DNA of 64,000 bases from Geobacter sp. (GCA_009684525.1 WKKR01000002.1:992001-1056000); one strand, 5' to 3'; positions 1 through 7,850 are shown, counted from the stretch's first letter. Notes: generated by a model not told the origin, from the sequence alone. Numbers and translations: made by a program.

Positions 1-1
1 G

Positions 2-565
2 ACCAAGGCCATCCACGATCAGGTCATGGCCGAGATCATGCAGCGTACCGTCGACGGCATGGCTGCCGAGGGGCGACCCTATCGCGGCGTCCTTTATGCC
101 GGGCTGATGATCGACGGGACCTCGGTGAAGACCCTGGAGTTCAATGCCCGTTTTGGCGACCCCGAGTGCCAGCCCCTCCTGATGCGGCTCAAGTCGGACA
201 TCGTGCCGGTGCTCATGGCGGTGGCCGAGGGGGACATCAGCGGGATCAGCCTCGAATGGCACGACCAGGCAGCGGTCTGCGTGGTCATGGCCTCTGCAGG
301 GTATCCCGGCGACTACCGCAAGGGGGACGCGATCCATGGCCTCGACACGGCGGCTGCACTGGAGGACCTGTTCGTGTTCCATGCCGGCACTGTGCTCGAT
401 CAGGGGCGGATCGTCACCAGCGGCGGCCGGGTTCTGGGGGTCACTGCCCTGGGGCCGACGGTCCGGGCTGCCATCGACCGGGCGTATCGGGGTGTTGCGG
501 CCATCAACTGGGAAGGGGTGCATTTCCGCACCGATATCGGCAAAAAGGCAATGGGCCGGGAATAG
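2..565 (+). CDS. purD: Phosphoribosylamine-glycine ligase, C-terminal part (5' end outside window)
   Basis: The reading frame is open from base 2, so the gene starts before the window; 188 codons are present. It is the C-terminal part of GAR synthetase, which joins glycine to phosphoribosylamine with ATP in purine synthesis. The ATP-grasp metal/ATP site is visible as EFNARFGDPECQPLL near base 139, followed by the C-terminal lid domain that ends in KKAMGRE. purE follows nine bases later, the common purD-purE order in Geobacter relatives. Nothing unusual is seen apart from the window truncation. Confidence 0.95.
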   Translation, partial: TKAIHDQVMAEIMQRTVDGMAAEGRPYRGVLYAGLMIDGTSVKTLEFNARFGDPECQPLLMRLKSDIVPVLMAVAEGDISGISLEWHDQAAVCVVMASAGYPGDYRKGDAIHGLDTAAALEDLFVFHAGTVLDQGRIVTSGGRVLGVTALGPTVRAAIDRAYRGVAAINWEGVHFRTDIGKKAMGRE

Positions 566-574
566 GGGAACGCG

Positions 575-1081
575 ATGAAACCACTGGTGCTGATACTCAT
601 GGGAAGCGATTCCGACCTGCCGGTGATGGAGGAGACGGCCAAGGTGCTGGATGCCTTCCAGGTCCCTTACGAGATGCGGGTCTCCTCCGCGCACCGGTCG
701 CCGGCCAGGACGGCCGAGCTGGCAGCGGGCGCCGACGGTCGCGGCATCAAGGTGATCATCGCTGCAGCCGGCATGGCGGCTCATCTGGCAGGGGTCGTGG
801 CGGCAGAGACCTGCCTGCCGGTTATCGGCGTTCCCATCGGCGGCGGTCCCCTCAACGGGGTGGATGCCCTCTATGCCATGGTGCAGATGCCGGGCGGGAT
901 TCCGGTGGCGACCATGGCCATCGGCAAGGCCGGGGCCAAAAATGCGGGCATCCTGGCAGTGCAGATGCTGGCGATTGCCGACACGCGTCTGGTCGCTGGG
1001 CTGGCCGACTTTAAGCGGCAACTGGCAGAAGAGGTTGCAGCAAAGGACGAGGCGCTGCAACTGGCCCGTGCACGCGGCTGA
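575..1081 (+). CDS. purE: N5-carboxyaminoimidazole ribonucleotide mutase (PurE)
   Basis: The product is 168 aa, the normal size of bacterial class I PurE. It moves the carboxyl group of N5-CAIR to give CAIR in purine synthesis. Visible motifs are the N-terminal phosphate loop GSDSDLPVM (about residues 10-18), the catalytic SAHRSP (about 39-44) and the AAAGMAAHLAG loop (about 64-74), with the GGGPLNG segment following. It lies nine bases after purD and is surely co-transcribed with it. The start ATG follows a GGGGAACG purine stretch. Confidence 0.96.
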   Translation: MKPLVLILMGSDSDLPVMEETAKVLDAFQVPYEMRVSSAHRSPARTAELAAGADGRGIKVIIAAAGMAAHLAGVVAAETCLPVIGVPIGGGPLNGVDALYAMVQMPGGIPVATMAIGKAGAKNAGILAVQMLAIADTRLVAGLADFKRQLAEEVAAKDEALQLARARG

Positions 1082-1100
1082 TGACCATCCGGCAGCGGCC

Positions 1101-1116
1101 ATGAACCATGGTTCAT
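1101..1116 (+). promoter_or_regulatory. Perfect 16-bp palindrome upstream of ppcA promoter
   Basis: ATGAACCATGGTTCAT is its own reverse complement. It sits 14 bases upstream of the ppcA -35 box and just after the purE stop, a position suited to a dimeric regulator. A near-identical site, ATGAACCAGGTTCAT, lies at 61657-61671 beside another promoter. The binding protein is unknown. Confidence 0.45.
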
Positions 1117-1130
1117 GAACCCATTTTATC

Positions 1131-1159
1131 TTGACAATCCGGCGAGTGGTGTCATAGTT
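1131..1159 (+). promoter_or_regulatory. Sigma-70-type promoter of ppcA
   Basis: A consensus -35 TTGACA (1131-1136) is followed, after 17 bases, by ATAGTT (1154-1159) as -10. Transcription would start near 1166, giving a 5' leader of about 35 bases before the ppcA ATG at 1200. Confidence 0.6.
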
Positions 1160-1199
1160 TTCCGTACATTTTCATCAAAGTTTGAAGGGAGAAGTCAGC

Positions 1200-1463
1200 A
1201 TGAAAAAGTCTATCGTTGCTCTGTTTGCTGTTGTCGCATTCGCCGGGACCGCCTTTGGCGCAGACGTCATCGAGATGAAGAAAGGCGTGTCTTTCAACCA
1301 CAAAGAGCACAAGGCTGCTGTCGGCGATTGCAAGAAGTGCCATGAGAAGGGTCCTGGCAAAATCGAAGGGTTCGGCAAGGACTGGGCGCACAAGACCTGC
1401 AAAGGTTGCCATGCCGACATGAAGAAGGGTCCGACCAGCTGCAAGGACTGCCACAAGAAGTAA
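1200..1463 (+). CDS. ppcA: Periplasmic triheme cytochrome c7, PpcA family
   Basis: An 87-aa precursor with a Sec signal peptide (residues 1-20, ending TAFG before ADVIEM) and a mature protein of about 67 aa. Three CXXCH haem sites are at 44-48, 67-71 and 81-85, and the segment KKCHEKGPGKIEGFGK is typical of Geobacter PpcA. Members of this family shuttle electrons across the periplasm between inner-membrane quinol oxidases and outer-membrane conduits. The ATG at 1200 is chosen over an upstream TTG at 1182 because it follows a GAAGGGAGAAG ribosome site and begins the signal peptide. It has its own promoter and terminator. resB/ccsA for haem attachment follow directly. Confidence 0.93.
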   Translation: MKKSIVALFAVVAFAGTAFGADVIEMKKGVSFNHKEHKAAVGDCKKCHEKGPGKIEGFGKDWAHKTCKGCHADMKKGPTSCKDCHKK

Positions 1464-1492
1464 GTAGCCTGAAACCGAGTGATTCCGGTGCG

Positions 1493-1528
1493 AAAGGGGA
1501 TGACAGGAGGCCTGTTATCCCCTTTTTT
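1493..1528 (+). terminator. Rho-independent terminator after ppcA
   Basis: The arm AAAGGGGAT pairs with ATCCCCTTT around a loop that contains a further GACAGG/CCTGTT stem, and a T-run follows. It separates ppcA from resB. Confidence 0.85.
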
Positions 1529-1668
1529 GCGTCTGTATACATATAGAAAATTAATTGTTATTTCGTGGGTAGTTCCTGTATAATCGGCCGTTGATTAGGT
1601 CTCAGCCGAATATCTGAATAAGCCGCTGATTTCCGATCTGCATGCAACCATATCGAGAGGAGCTTGTC

Positions 1669-3033
1669 TTGACTACGCAAAAACAAGGTTTTCTGCAGAG
1701 CCTGTGGGATTTCTTCTGTTCCCTCAAGCTCTCCATCTCCCTCCTCATCGGCCTCGCCCTGGTTTCGATCATTGGCACGGTCATTCCGCAGGCCCCGAGT
1801 ATTCCGGAAGAGTATATCCGGTCGTTGAGCCAGACCAAGCTGCAGCTCTATGACAAACTGGGTTTCTTCGACATGTACCACTCGTGGTGGTTCATTCTCC
1901 TGCTCTACCTGCTGACCGTCAACCTGGTGGCCTGTTCCATCAAGCGGCTCCCCCGCGTCTGGAAGATCGTTTCCGAGCCGAACCTGATCTTCGACGAAGG
2001 GCTGGAGCGCTCGCTGTCGCTCACCCGTGATCTGAAGCTGAAGGGAGACGCCGCAAGCCTGAAGGACAAGCTGACCGGGTTTCTTTCCAGTGAATTCGCG
2101 ACTCCGGTTGTAACCGAACAGAACGGCGAGATCCACCTTTTCGCACAGAAGAACCCCTGGTGCCGTCTCGGCGTGTATGTGGTCCACCTCAGCATCATCA
2201 TCATCTTCATCGGCGCACTGATCGGCTCCTTTTACGGTTACAAGGCCTATGTCCAGATCGTCGAAGGATCGAGCGTTTCCGCGGCCCAGGGCCGCAACGA
2301 CAAGATGGTCGACCTCGGCTTTGCTGTAAAGCTGGAAAAATTTTCGGTTTCGTTCTACAACACCGGCGCTCCCAAGGAGTTCAAGAGCATCCTGACGATC
2401 CTGGAGAATGGGCAGCCGGTGCCGGGGTATGTCAATATCCCGGTTGTCGTCAACGACCCGCTGACCTACAAGGGTTTCACCTTCTACCAGTCCAGCTACG
2501 GCCCGGCGAGCGAGGGGGGGACCTTTTACTTCACCATGCGTGAACGCAAGGGAGGAGCCCCGGTTCGGGTGGCTGCCCACCAGGGGGATATGGTGCAACT
2601 CCCCGGCGGCCGCACCATGCGCGTTGTGGAGTCGACCCAGGATGTCAGCCCGGTGATCCCCCAGCTCAGTGGCCCGGCTGCGCGGGTAGAGGTCCATGCG
2701 CCCGGCAAGCAGCCCGAGTCGTTCATCGTTTTTCGCAACTATCCCGAACTCGATGCAGAGCGCGGCGGCGACCTGATTTTCACCTATGACGGCTCCGACG
2801 AGAAATTCTATACCGGCCTGCAGGTTGCCAAGGACCCCGGTGTCTGGGTTGTCTGGCTCGGCTGTACCCTTATGGTGGTGGGGATCATCATGGCGTTCTT
2901 CCTGTCCCACAAACGTCTTTGGGTCAGGATAGCTGCAAACGGCCGCGTTGTTGTCGGCGGGAGCGCCAGCAAAAACCAGCCGGCTTTCCAGGGGGCCTTT
3001 GAAACCCTTGTCGATAAGATGGAAAAACTGTAA
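1669..3033 (+). CDS. resB: Cytochrome c biogenesis protein ResB
   Basis: About 454 aa of the ResB/Ccs1 family, the partner of CcsA in System II cytochrome c maturation. It helps deliver haem to reduced apocytochromes outside the inner membrane. Hydrophobic segments are seen near the N-terminus (LSISLLIGLALVSIIGTVI), around residue 70 (WWFILLLYLLTVNLVAC), around 170-190 (VVHLSIIIIFIGALIGSFYG) and near the C-terminus (VWVVWLGCTLMVVGIIMAFF), with a large periplasmic domain between the last two. The TTG at 1669 is preferred because GAGAGGAG lies seven bases upstream; an in-frame ATG at 1642 lacks a ribosome site. It precedes ccsA, with a structured repeat between them. Confidence 0.9.
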   Translation: MTTQKQGFLQSLWDFFCSLKLSISLLIGLALVSIIGTVIPQAPSIPEEYIRSLSQTKLQLYDKLGFFDMYHSWWFILLLYLLTVNLVACSIKRLPRVWKIVSEPNLIFDEGLERSLSLTRDLKLKGDAASLKDKLTGFLSSEFATPVVTEQNGEIHLFAQKNPWCRLGVYVVHLSIIIIFIGALIGSFYGYKAYVQIVEGSSVSAAQGRNDKMVDLGFAVKLEKFSVSFYNTGAPKEFKSILTILENGQPVPGYVNIPVVVNDPLTYKGFTFYQSSYGPASEGGTFYFTMRERKGGAPVRVAAHQGDMVQLPGGRTMRVVESTQDVSPVIPQLSGPAARVEVHAPGKQPESFIVFRNYPELDAERGGDLIFTYDGSDEKFYTGLQVAKDPGVWVVWLGCTLMVVGIIMAFFLSHKRLWVRIAANGRVVVGGSASKNQPAFQGAFETLVDKMEKL

Positions 3034-3071
3034 ATAGTTTCCATCCGGAAATTCCGGATGAGAAACAATTG

Positions 3072-3212
3072 GTTTCCGAACCGGAAGGGAGGAGTTTTTC
3101 GTTCTGGCAAGGAAATCAAGGGATTGCGCGGAGGCGTACATCGGTACGCCGCACAAGCAATCCCGCAGATTGACGCCGGCAGGGCGGAAAAGAGCCCTTT
3201 CCGGACGGAAAC
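3072..3212. repeat. Structured intergenic repeat, copy 1 (resB-ccsA gap)
   Basis: A nested inverted repeat. The outer arms GTTTCCG...CGGAAAC and CCGGAAGGG...CCCTTTCCGG enclose CGTTCTG...CAGGGCG, then GGGATTGC...GCAATCCC, then a tip GCGGAGGCGTAC-ATCG-GTACGCCGC. Two other copies lie at 10181-10304 and 11319-11456. It lies inside a presumed operon, so it would be transcribed into the resB-ccsA message. A shorter palindrome (CATCCGG...CCGGATG, 3042-3060) precedes it. Confidence 0.85.
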
Positions 3213-3269
3213 TAAATAGATTCTCGTTTATCGACTCTCGGACTTCAAGATTCACGGAGGTTATAATCA

Positions 3270-4124
3270 ATGTCCAGTTCCCTGCTGTTCAATATCACCA
3301 CCCTCTCCTACATGGTGTCGATGCTGCTCTTTTTTGCATTCCTTGCCAGCAGGAACAAAGGAGTGGGACTTGCCGCCAGTGGCGTCGCCTATGCCGGCTG
3401 GCTCATTCAGACCGCTGCGATCCTGCTTCGCTGGAAAGAGTCCTATGCCATGGGGCATGGCCATGCTCCCCTGTCCAACCTCTATGAGTCCGTGGTCTTC
3501 TTTGCCTGGACCATCATCCTGATTTACGGCATCATCGAAATGAAATACAAATACCGGGTCGTGGGCGCCTTTGTCGTTCCCTTTGCCCTGCTCGGCATGG
3601 CCTGGGCGCAACTCGGTCTGAGCAGCGGCATCGAACCACTGGTTCCCGCGCTTCAGAGCAACTGGCTTCTCTACCACGTCATCACCTGCTTCCTGGGGTA
3701 TGCTGCCTTTGCCGTGGCGTGCGGCATCTCGATCATGTACCTCATCAAGGAGCGTCACGAATCGGCAACCGGCGGCGATGGCCAGGCCGGCGGCGTCATG
3801 GCCACATTCCCGTCGGTGCGGGTGCTGGATGACCTCAACTACAAGGCGATCATGATCGGCTTTCCGCTCTTGACGCTGGGCATCGTCACCGGCGCAGCCT
3901 GGGCCAACTATGCCTGGGGCACCTACTGGAGCTGGGACCCGAAGGAGACCTGGTCGCTGATTGTCTGGTTCATCTACGCCGCCTTTCTCCATGCCCGCAT
4001 CACCCGTGGATGGGTGGGCCGGCGGGCGGCATTCCTCTCCATCATCGGTTTTGCGGCGACCATCTTCTGCTATCTCGGGGTTAACCTCTTCCTTTCCGGC
4101 CTGCACAGTTATGGCGGCAAGTAA
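3270..4124 (+). CDS. ccsA: Cytochrome c biogenesis protein CcsA (ResC)
   Basis: The 284-aa product is a polytopic inner-membrane protein of the haem-handling family. The WWD-type haem-binding signature reads TYWSWDPKETWSLIVW (about residues 212-227), with conserved histidines in HAPLSNLYES and YHVITCF and near the C-terminus (LHSYGGK). With ResB it exports haem and attaches it to CXXCH motifs, which fits the four cytochrome c genes nearby. The start ATG follows CACGGAGG eight bases upstream. Confidence 0.93.
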   Translation: MSSSLLFNITTLSYMVSMLLFFAFLASRNKGVGLAASGVAYAGWLIQTAAILLRWKESYAMGHGHAPLSNLYESVVFFAWTIILIYGIIEMKYKYRVVGAFVVPFALLGMAWAQLGLSSGIEPLVPALQSNWLLYHVITCFLGYAAFAVACGISIMYLIKERHESATGGDGQAGGVMATFPSVRVLDDLNYKAIMIGFPLLTLGIVTGAAWANYAWGTYWSWDPKETWSLIVWFIYAAFLHARITRGWVGRRAAFLSIIGFAATIFCYLGVNLFLSGLHSYGGK

Positions 4125-4138
4125 GTATCATCCATTCC

Positions 4139-4169
4139 CGGCGCGGTTATCCACCGCGCCGTTTTTTTT
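4139..4169 (+). terminator. Rho-independent terminator after ccsA
   Basis: CGGCGCGG pairs with CCGCGCCG around a 7-base loop, followed by eight T. It ends the resB-ccsA unit. Confidence 0.9.
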
Positions 4170-4288
4170 CGCCCGCTTGCCGGCAATCGGTCAGGGTGGG
4201 CGGCCATCAAGGATTGTCAGGGGCGCATGGAGCTGTTATAGTTCTCGGCATTGAGCTGAACTGGAGATTCCACGGGGAGCGTGTGCGG

Positions 4289-5275
4289 ATGAGGAACTGG
4301 CCTGGTTATGTCGCTGCATTACTGCTCGTGCTGCTACCGGCGAGCGTGTCGGCAGCCCTGCAACTTATCTACCCGGTCGAAAAGAGCTGGGTCTATCGAT
4401 CCGACTATCTCATCCTGAAAACGAACGACCCTGCCGTGAATGGCATAAAGATCACGGTCAACGGCATCGACAGCGACATCATGCAGATCGGCTCCCCTGA
4501 ATATCGCCGGGCATTTCAGGATCTCCTCATTGTCCAGCCGGTCTGGGACAAGGGTAAAAACACCCTGCTCGTGGAGGGCTTCAGCGGCACACAGAAGGTC
4601 CAATCGGTCGCTACGGAGATTTTCTACAACCCTTCGGGCGACACCAAGCTGATCCCGCAGGGTTTTATCAAAAATACGCTGCATACCGATGAGGATGAGA
4701 AGCTCTGCGCCCATTGTCACAGCAAGACGCCTGCATCAGCCAAAAACGGGTCTGCGACCGGTTCATCGAACTGCGGCACCTGTCACAAGAAGATGCTCGA
4801 AGTTGCGTATCCCCATGAACCGGTAAAAAGTCTTACCTGCTCCTATTGCCACAGCAGCAGCGGCACCCCCCGCTACAAGGTCGGCAAGCGCGATGCGCCG
4901 CTCTGCTTCGAGTGTCACGCGGACAAGGAAGCCGACATCAAGAAATTCACCTATCCCCATGGACCGGTTGCCGCGGGATACTGTGAAATATGTCATGATC
5001 CTCATGGCACCGAATATCCCGCGTTCATGCGCCGTCCCATTAACGAAGTATGTCTTTCCTGTCATGAAAAGATCGCCAAATCACCGCACGTGGTCCGTTC
5101 CTCCGGGAGTGAGGGGCATCCGCTGAGCGGGCGCAAGGATATTTCGCCCAAGCGGAAGGGGAAAGAACTATCCTGCGCATCGTGTCATGACCCGCACGGT
5201 GGGGTGGTGCGCTATTTCCTGGTAAGCCGTTCCGCGGAAAGAATGGCTCTCTGTCAGTTCTGCCACGCCAAATAG
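4289..5275 (+). CDS. Secreted octahaem c-type cytochrome with N-terminal beta domain
   Basis: A 328-aa precursor with a signal peptide (MRNWPGYVAALLLVLLPASVSA). Residues 23-130 look like an all-beta domain without haem sites. Eight CXXCH motifs follow at 140, 162, 184, 206, 232, 255, 296 and 322, several as CXXCHDPHG, typical of the doubled-CXXCH families. The protein is periplasmic or outer-surface and would carry electrons. ATG 4289 is chosen because GGGGAGC lies nine bases upstream and it starts the signal peptide; the open frame extends to 4196 without a better start. An NHL lipoprotein and an OmcE-like cytochrome follow, so it is probably part of one electron-export system. The exact ortholog is not certain. 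Confidence 0.88.
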   Translation: MRNWPGYVAALLLVLLPASVSAALQLIYPVEKSWVYRSDYLILKTNDPAVNGIKITVNGIDSDIMQIGSPEYRRAFQDLLIVQPVWDKGKNTLLVEGFSGTQKVQSVATEIFYNPSGDTKLIPQGFIKNTLHTDEDEKLCAHCHSKTPASAKNGSATGSSNCGTCHKKMLEVAYPHEPVKSLTCSYCHSSSGTPRYKVGKRDAPLCFECHADKEADIKKFTYPHGPVAAGYCEICHDPHGTEYPAFMRRPINEVCLSCHEKIAKSPHVVRSSGSEGHPLSGRKDISPKRKGKELSCASCHDPHGGVVRYFLVSRSAERMALCQFCHAK

Positions 5276-5350
5276 GCGCAGGATGTGCAAAAAAGCGGGA
5301 CGGGAAGATGCTGGAGACTCTTATTACATTGTAGGTCAGGAGGAGTATTC

Positions 5351-6439
5351 ATGAGATCCATGCTGCGTCTGAAATGGATTCTTGTCACCCTGTGTGTCAT
5401 GCTGACGGCTTGTGCTGCCCCGCAGAAAGCCCGCGAACGGTATTTCTGGCCGGGTCCGCCGGATATCCCCCGCGTGGAATGGCTCGGTTTCTATCAGGGG
5501 AAGGGGCAGCTGGCTACGCCGGGCTTTCTTTCCGAGGTGCTGGGCGAAGATCTCGGGATGACCCTCGGTTTTCCGGTATTTGCCGCAGGGGATGGCATGG
5601 GCAGGTTGTATGTTTCCGATCATAAGTTGGCCGGGGTGATGATCTTCGATTTCCCTGGCAAGACGGTCAGGATGCTGGGCGCGAAGGATTTCCCGGAAGG
5701 ATTCCACCGGCCGACCGGGATAGGGTTTGATGCCAGCGGCAACATCTATGTCGGTGATACGGCGAGGAAAAAGATCTATGTTTTCAATAAGGAGGAAAAG
5801 CTGGCAGGCGTGTTCGATCTGAGCAAAGAGCTCAAGTCGATCGGCTTCTTTGCCGTTGACAAGATGCGTAAACGCCTGATTATCCCTGATATCCAGGGCC
5901 AGGCGATTGTCATTACCGATCTTGGCGGCAAGATTCTCTCCAGCTTCGGCAAGCGTGGTCCGGGAGATGGCGAGCTCAACTTCCCCTCTTCGGTTGCCCT
6001 CGATCCCCAGGGGAATATCGTTGTCTGCGACCAGATGAATGCACGGATCGAAACCTTTACCCCCGATGGCGTCTTTAAGTCCAAGTTCGGCAAACGGGGC
6101 GACGGTGTCGGCGAGTTCAACATCATCAAGGCCGTGGCAGTGGACTCCGAGGGGCATATCTACGTTACCGACGGCCGGAGTAGCAAGCTCTCCCTCTTTA
6201 ACGATGCCGGTGAGATCCTGCTCCAGGTCGGGGGGCCCGCCTCGGAAAAGGGGGGCGCAATGGTGACGGCAGGCGGATTCAACTTCCCCAACGGCGTCTT
6301 CATCGACCAGAACGACACGATCTATGTGGCGGACGTCTTCAACCAGCGGGTACAGATGTTTCAGTATCTGAACGAAAAGTATCTTCGCGAGCATCCGGTG
6401 CAGGCTGTTGCAGAGCCTGCTGCTCCGGTGAAGCCGTGA
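5351..6439 (+). CDS. NHL-repeat beta-propeller lipoprotein
   Basis: 362 aa. The N-terminus is a lipoprotein signal with the lipobox L-T-A-C (Cys21). The rest is a set of NHL-type blades, each with a pattern like 'F.FP.G.A.D..G.IYV.D..N.RI..F...G': GFHRPTGIGFD...IYVGDTARKKIYVF, LNFPSSVALDPQGNIVVCDQMNARIETF, FNIIKAVAVDSEGHIYVTDGRSSKLSLF and FNFPNGVFIDQNDTIYVADVFNQRVQMF. Such propellers bind partners and have no obvious enzyme motif here. It has its own ribosome site (AGGAGGAG). In Geobacter an NHL protein accompanies the omcE region, so a role in assembling or anchoring the cytochromes is inferred. Confidence 0.85.
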   Translation: MRSMLRLKWILVTLCVMLTACAAPQKARERYFWPGPPDIPRVEWLGFYQGKGQLATPGFLSEVLGEDLGMTLGFPVFAAGDGMGRLYVSDHKLAGVMIFDFPGKTVRMLGAKDFPEGFHRPTGIGFDASGNIYVGDTARKKIYVFNKEEKLAGVFDLSKELKSIGFFAVDKMRKRLIIPDIQGQAIVITDLGGKILSSFGKRGPGDGELNFPSSVALDPQGNIVVCDQMNARIETFTPDGVFKSKFGKRGDGVGEFNIIKAVAVDSEGHIYVTDGRSSKLSLFNDAGEILLQVGGPASEKGGAMVTAGGFNFPNGVFIDQNDTIYVADVFNQRVQMFQYLNEKYLREHPVQAVAEPAAPVKP

Positions 6440-6727
6440 GGCAATCGACGCGGGTCTCGCTCTGCTGTCGTCGGTCGGATGCAGATTTTTCATTGATGCG
6501 TATGTGGTTATTTCACCGCGTTACCGTTGAATAGCCGGGGTAAATAGCCGGTACAATCGGCAGATCATGAGCAGGATGTAATTTTGAAGTCAATGTTATC
6601 GGGTAGATAGCTTTTGTTTGGGGTGTTGGCATATGCGGTGCATAGAGCAAAGTGTATCGCAACACTCACATGAGAGTTCTACCATCTGCGCCTGTCGCAG
6701 AACTATCAATGAAAGGAAGGAATGATT
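6440..6727 (+). other. Intergenic leader upstream of the tetrahaem cytochrome
   Basis: A 288-base gap with a candidate sigma-54 promoter (6627-6641) and a leader of about 75 bases. I looked for the conserved elements of the c-di-GMP GEMM riboswitch often seen upstream of Geobacter cytochromes and did not find them. The local repeat AACACTCACATGAGAGTT (about 6661-6678) could form a short hairpin. Confidence 0.4.
6627..6641 (+). promoter_or_regulatory. Candidate sigma-54 (-24/-12) promoter
   Basis: TGGCATATGCGGTGC fits TGGCAC-N5-TTGC, with the invariant GG and GC at the right spacing and two mismatches. It would place transcription start about 75 bases before the cytochrome start codon. RpoN control is common for Geobacter redox genes. 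This is motif reading only. Confidence 0.45.
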
Positions 6728-7429
6728 ATGAAGAAGCTCGTATTTGCCGTAGCAGCAGTACTGGCCGCAGCTGCCGTTTCCTATGCAGCATCCGGCACCA
6801 TCAGCGGGTCTGCCCACGACCTCTCAGGCACCACGTACCAGAGCGGAAGCACCGACCAGATCTGTGTTTTCTGCCACACCCCGCACAATGCAGAGCGCAA
6901 CATCCCGCTCTGGAACCGTGTGAACCCCACTGCCCAGACCCTGTACTACAGCCCGACCCTCTCCACCGAAGCCAAAACCGCAACGTTCGAGATGGACAGC
7001 ATTTCCGCCTTCTGCATGAGCTGCCATGACGGCGTAACCAAGGTTGGCGCCATCAAGAACCTGCCCACCAACAACGCTGGTGTGGACACGACGTATCCGG
7101 ACTTCGGCAACACCCTCGGAACCAACTATGCAGCAATCGGCAATGACGGCCAGTCTCTGAAGAACGATCACCCGATCGGCTTCAGCTACTCTGTTGCCCA
7201 GACCCAGGACAACGTTGAGAGCGGCACCGGCGGCCTCCACACCATCTCCGAAGTCAAGACCTCCTTTGGTGAGTCCGGCGCTTACCAGCCGTTCTACAAC
7301 AGCGCCAGGGGTACCGATCAGATGGAATGCGCCAGCTGTCACGCCGTTCACCAGCCGGGCACCAGCAAAAACTTCCTCCGTATCGAAAACGGCGGTTCTG
7401 CTCTTTGTCTCGCCTGCCACGCCAAGTAA
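6728..7429 (+). CDS. omcE: OmcE-like tetrahaem outer-surface cytochrome (filament-forming family)
   Basis: A 233-aa precursor with a signal peptide (1-20, cut before ASGTISGSAHDLS). Four CXXCH motifs are at 46-50 (CVFCH, followed by TPHNA), 96-100, 201-205 and 227-231. Further histidines at 30, 53, 149, 171 and 208 could be distal haem ligands. Size, haem number and gene order (purine genes, ppcA, resB, ccsA, cytochrome, NHL, this gene) match G. sulfurreducens OmcE, which is known to polymerise into extracellular haem filaments. ATG 6728 is chosen over ATG 6722 because GGAAGG lies seven bases before 6728 but only one before 6722. A strong terminator follows, so it forms its own unit. OmcE identity is an inference from motif and synteny. 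Confidence 0.82.
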   Translation: MKKLVFAVAAVLAAAAVSYAASGTISGSAHDLSGTTYQSGSTDQICVFCHTPHNAERNIPLWNRVNPTAQTLYYSPTLSTEAKTATFEMDSISAFCMSCHDGVTKVGAIKNLPTNNAGVDTTYPDFGNTLGTNYAAIGNDGQSLKNDHPIGFSYSVAQTQDNVESGTGGLHTISEVKTSFGESGAYQPFYNSARGTDQMECASCHAVHQPGTSKNFLRIENGGSALCLACHAK

Positions 7430-7459
7430 GGTTTCGCAGCAGTTGACAGTGTTATGACA

Positions 7460-7492
7460 ATGAGGGGCGGGTTATCCCGCCCCTCATTTTTT
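7460..7492 (+). terminator. Strong Rho-independent terminator
   Basis: A perfect 12-bp stem ATGAGGGGCGGG / CCCGCCCCTCAT with a TTAT loop and a T-run. It ends the tetrahaem cytochrome transcript. Confidence 0.95.
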
Positions 7493-7850
7493 ATGGGTGA
7501 AGCCGCAGCCTTCTTCCTGTTCTTTCCAGAGTCTATTGACGCTGGTCCGGGGCATTGGCAGCACCATTTATCCGCTTGACATCCAAGGCATTCTTTCCTA
7601 TCGTGCCATTCTCGGTGAGACCCAGCTCATTGGCCATATCGCGGTGCTTTCCGCCGAATCGCCACCTCTTTTTGCCGTAAATATTTTCCGGTTTTGTGCT
7701 CCGAGAGAAAATGCCGTAAGACTGCCATGTTGCGGGCTGTTAATTGTGTCAAATATTTGGCTGGGCGGTATGGACGTTGCATTGTTTCCGGGATACCGGT
7801 TTTCCCGTCACATCTGTGCTGGCAACCAGCTTTCATAGGTATTCTGTTTC
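7493..7850. other. Intergenic region before the outer-membrane barrel
   Basis: A 358-base gap with no convincing gene. A possible promoter is TTGACA (7576) with TATCGT 17 bases downstream. The - strand at 7627-7836 can be read as a short frame containing ARNMAVLRHFL, faintly reminiscent of the C-terminus of ISAs1-type transposases, so a decayed insertion sequence is possible but unproven. Confidence 0.3.

Noticed and set aside
3042-3060. Terminator after resB
   Set aside because: CATCCGG/CCGGATG forms a hairpin but there is no T-run, and ccsA follows as an expected operon partner.
1558-3270. A 570-codon open frame on the - strand
   Set aside because: Antisense to resB. Part of its translation comes from the structured repeat, which also explains similar peptides opposite 10025-10441.
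6440-6727. GEMM (c-di-GMP) riboswitch upstream of the OmcE-like gene
   Set aside because: The conserved core segments and tetraloop-receptor features expected from the family could not be found by eye.
7627-7836. Transposase remnant on the - strand
   Set aside because: Only a short ARNMAVLRHFL-like string recalls ISAs1 transposases. No terminal inverted repeats or longer similarity can be shown.
7497-7838. 113-codon open frame on the + strand
   Set aside because: No ribosome site, no recognised motif, GTG start just after a terminator; probably chance.
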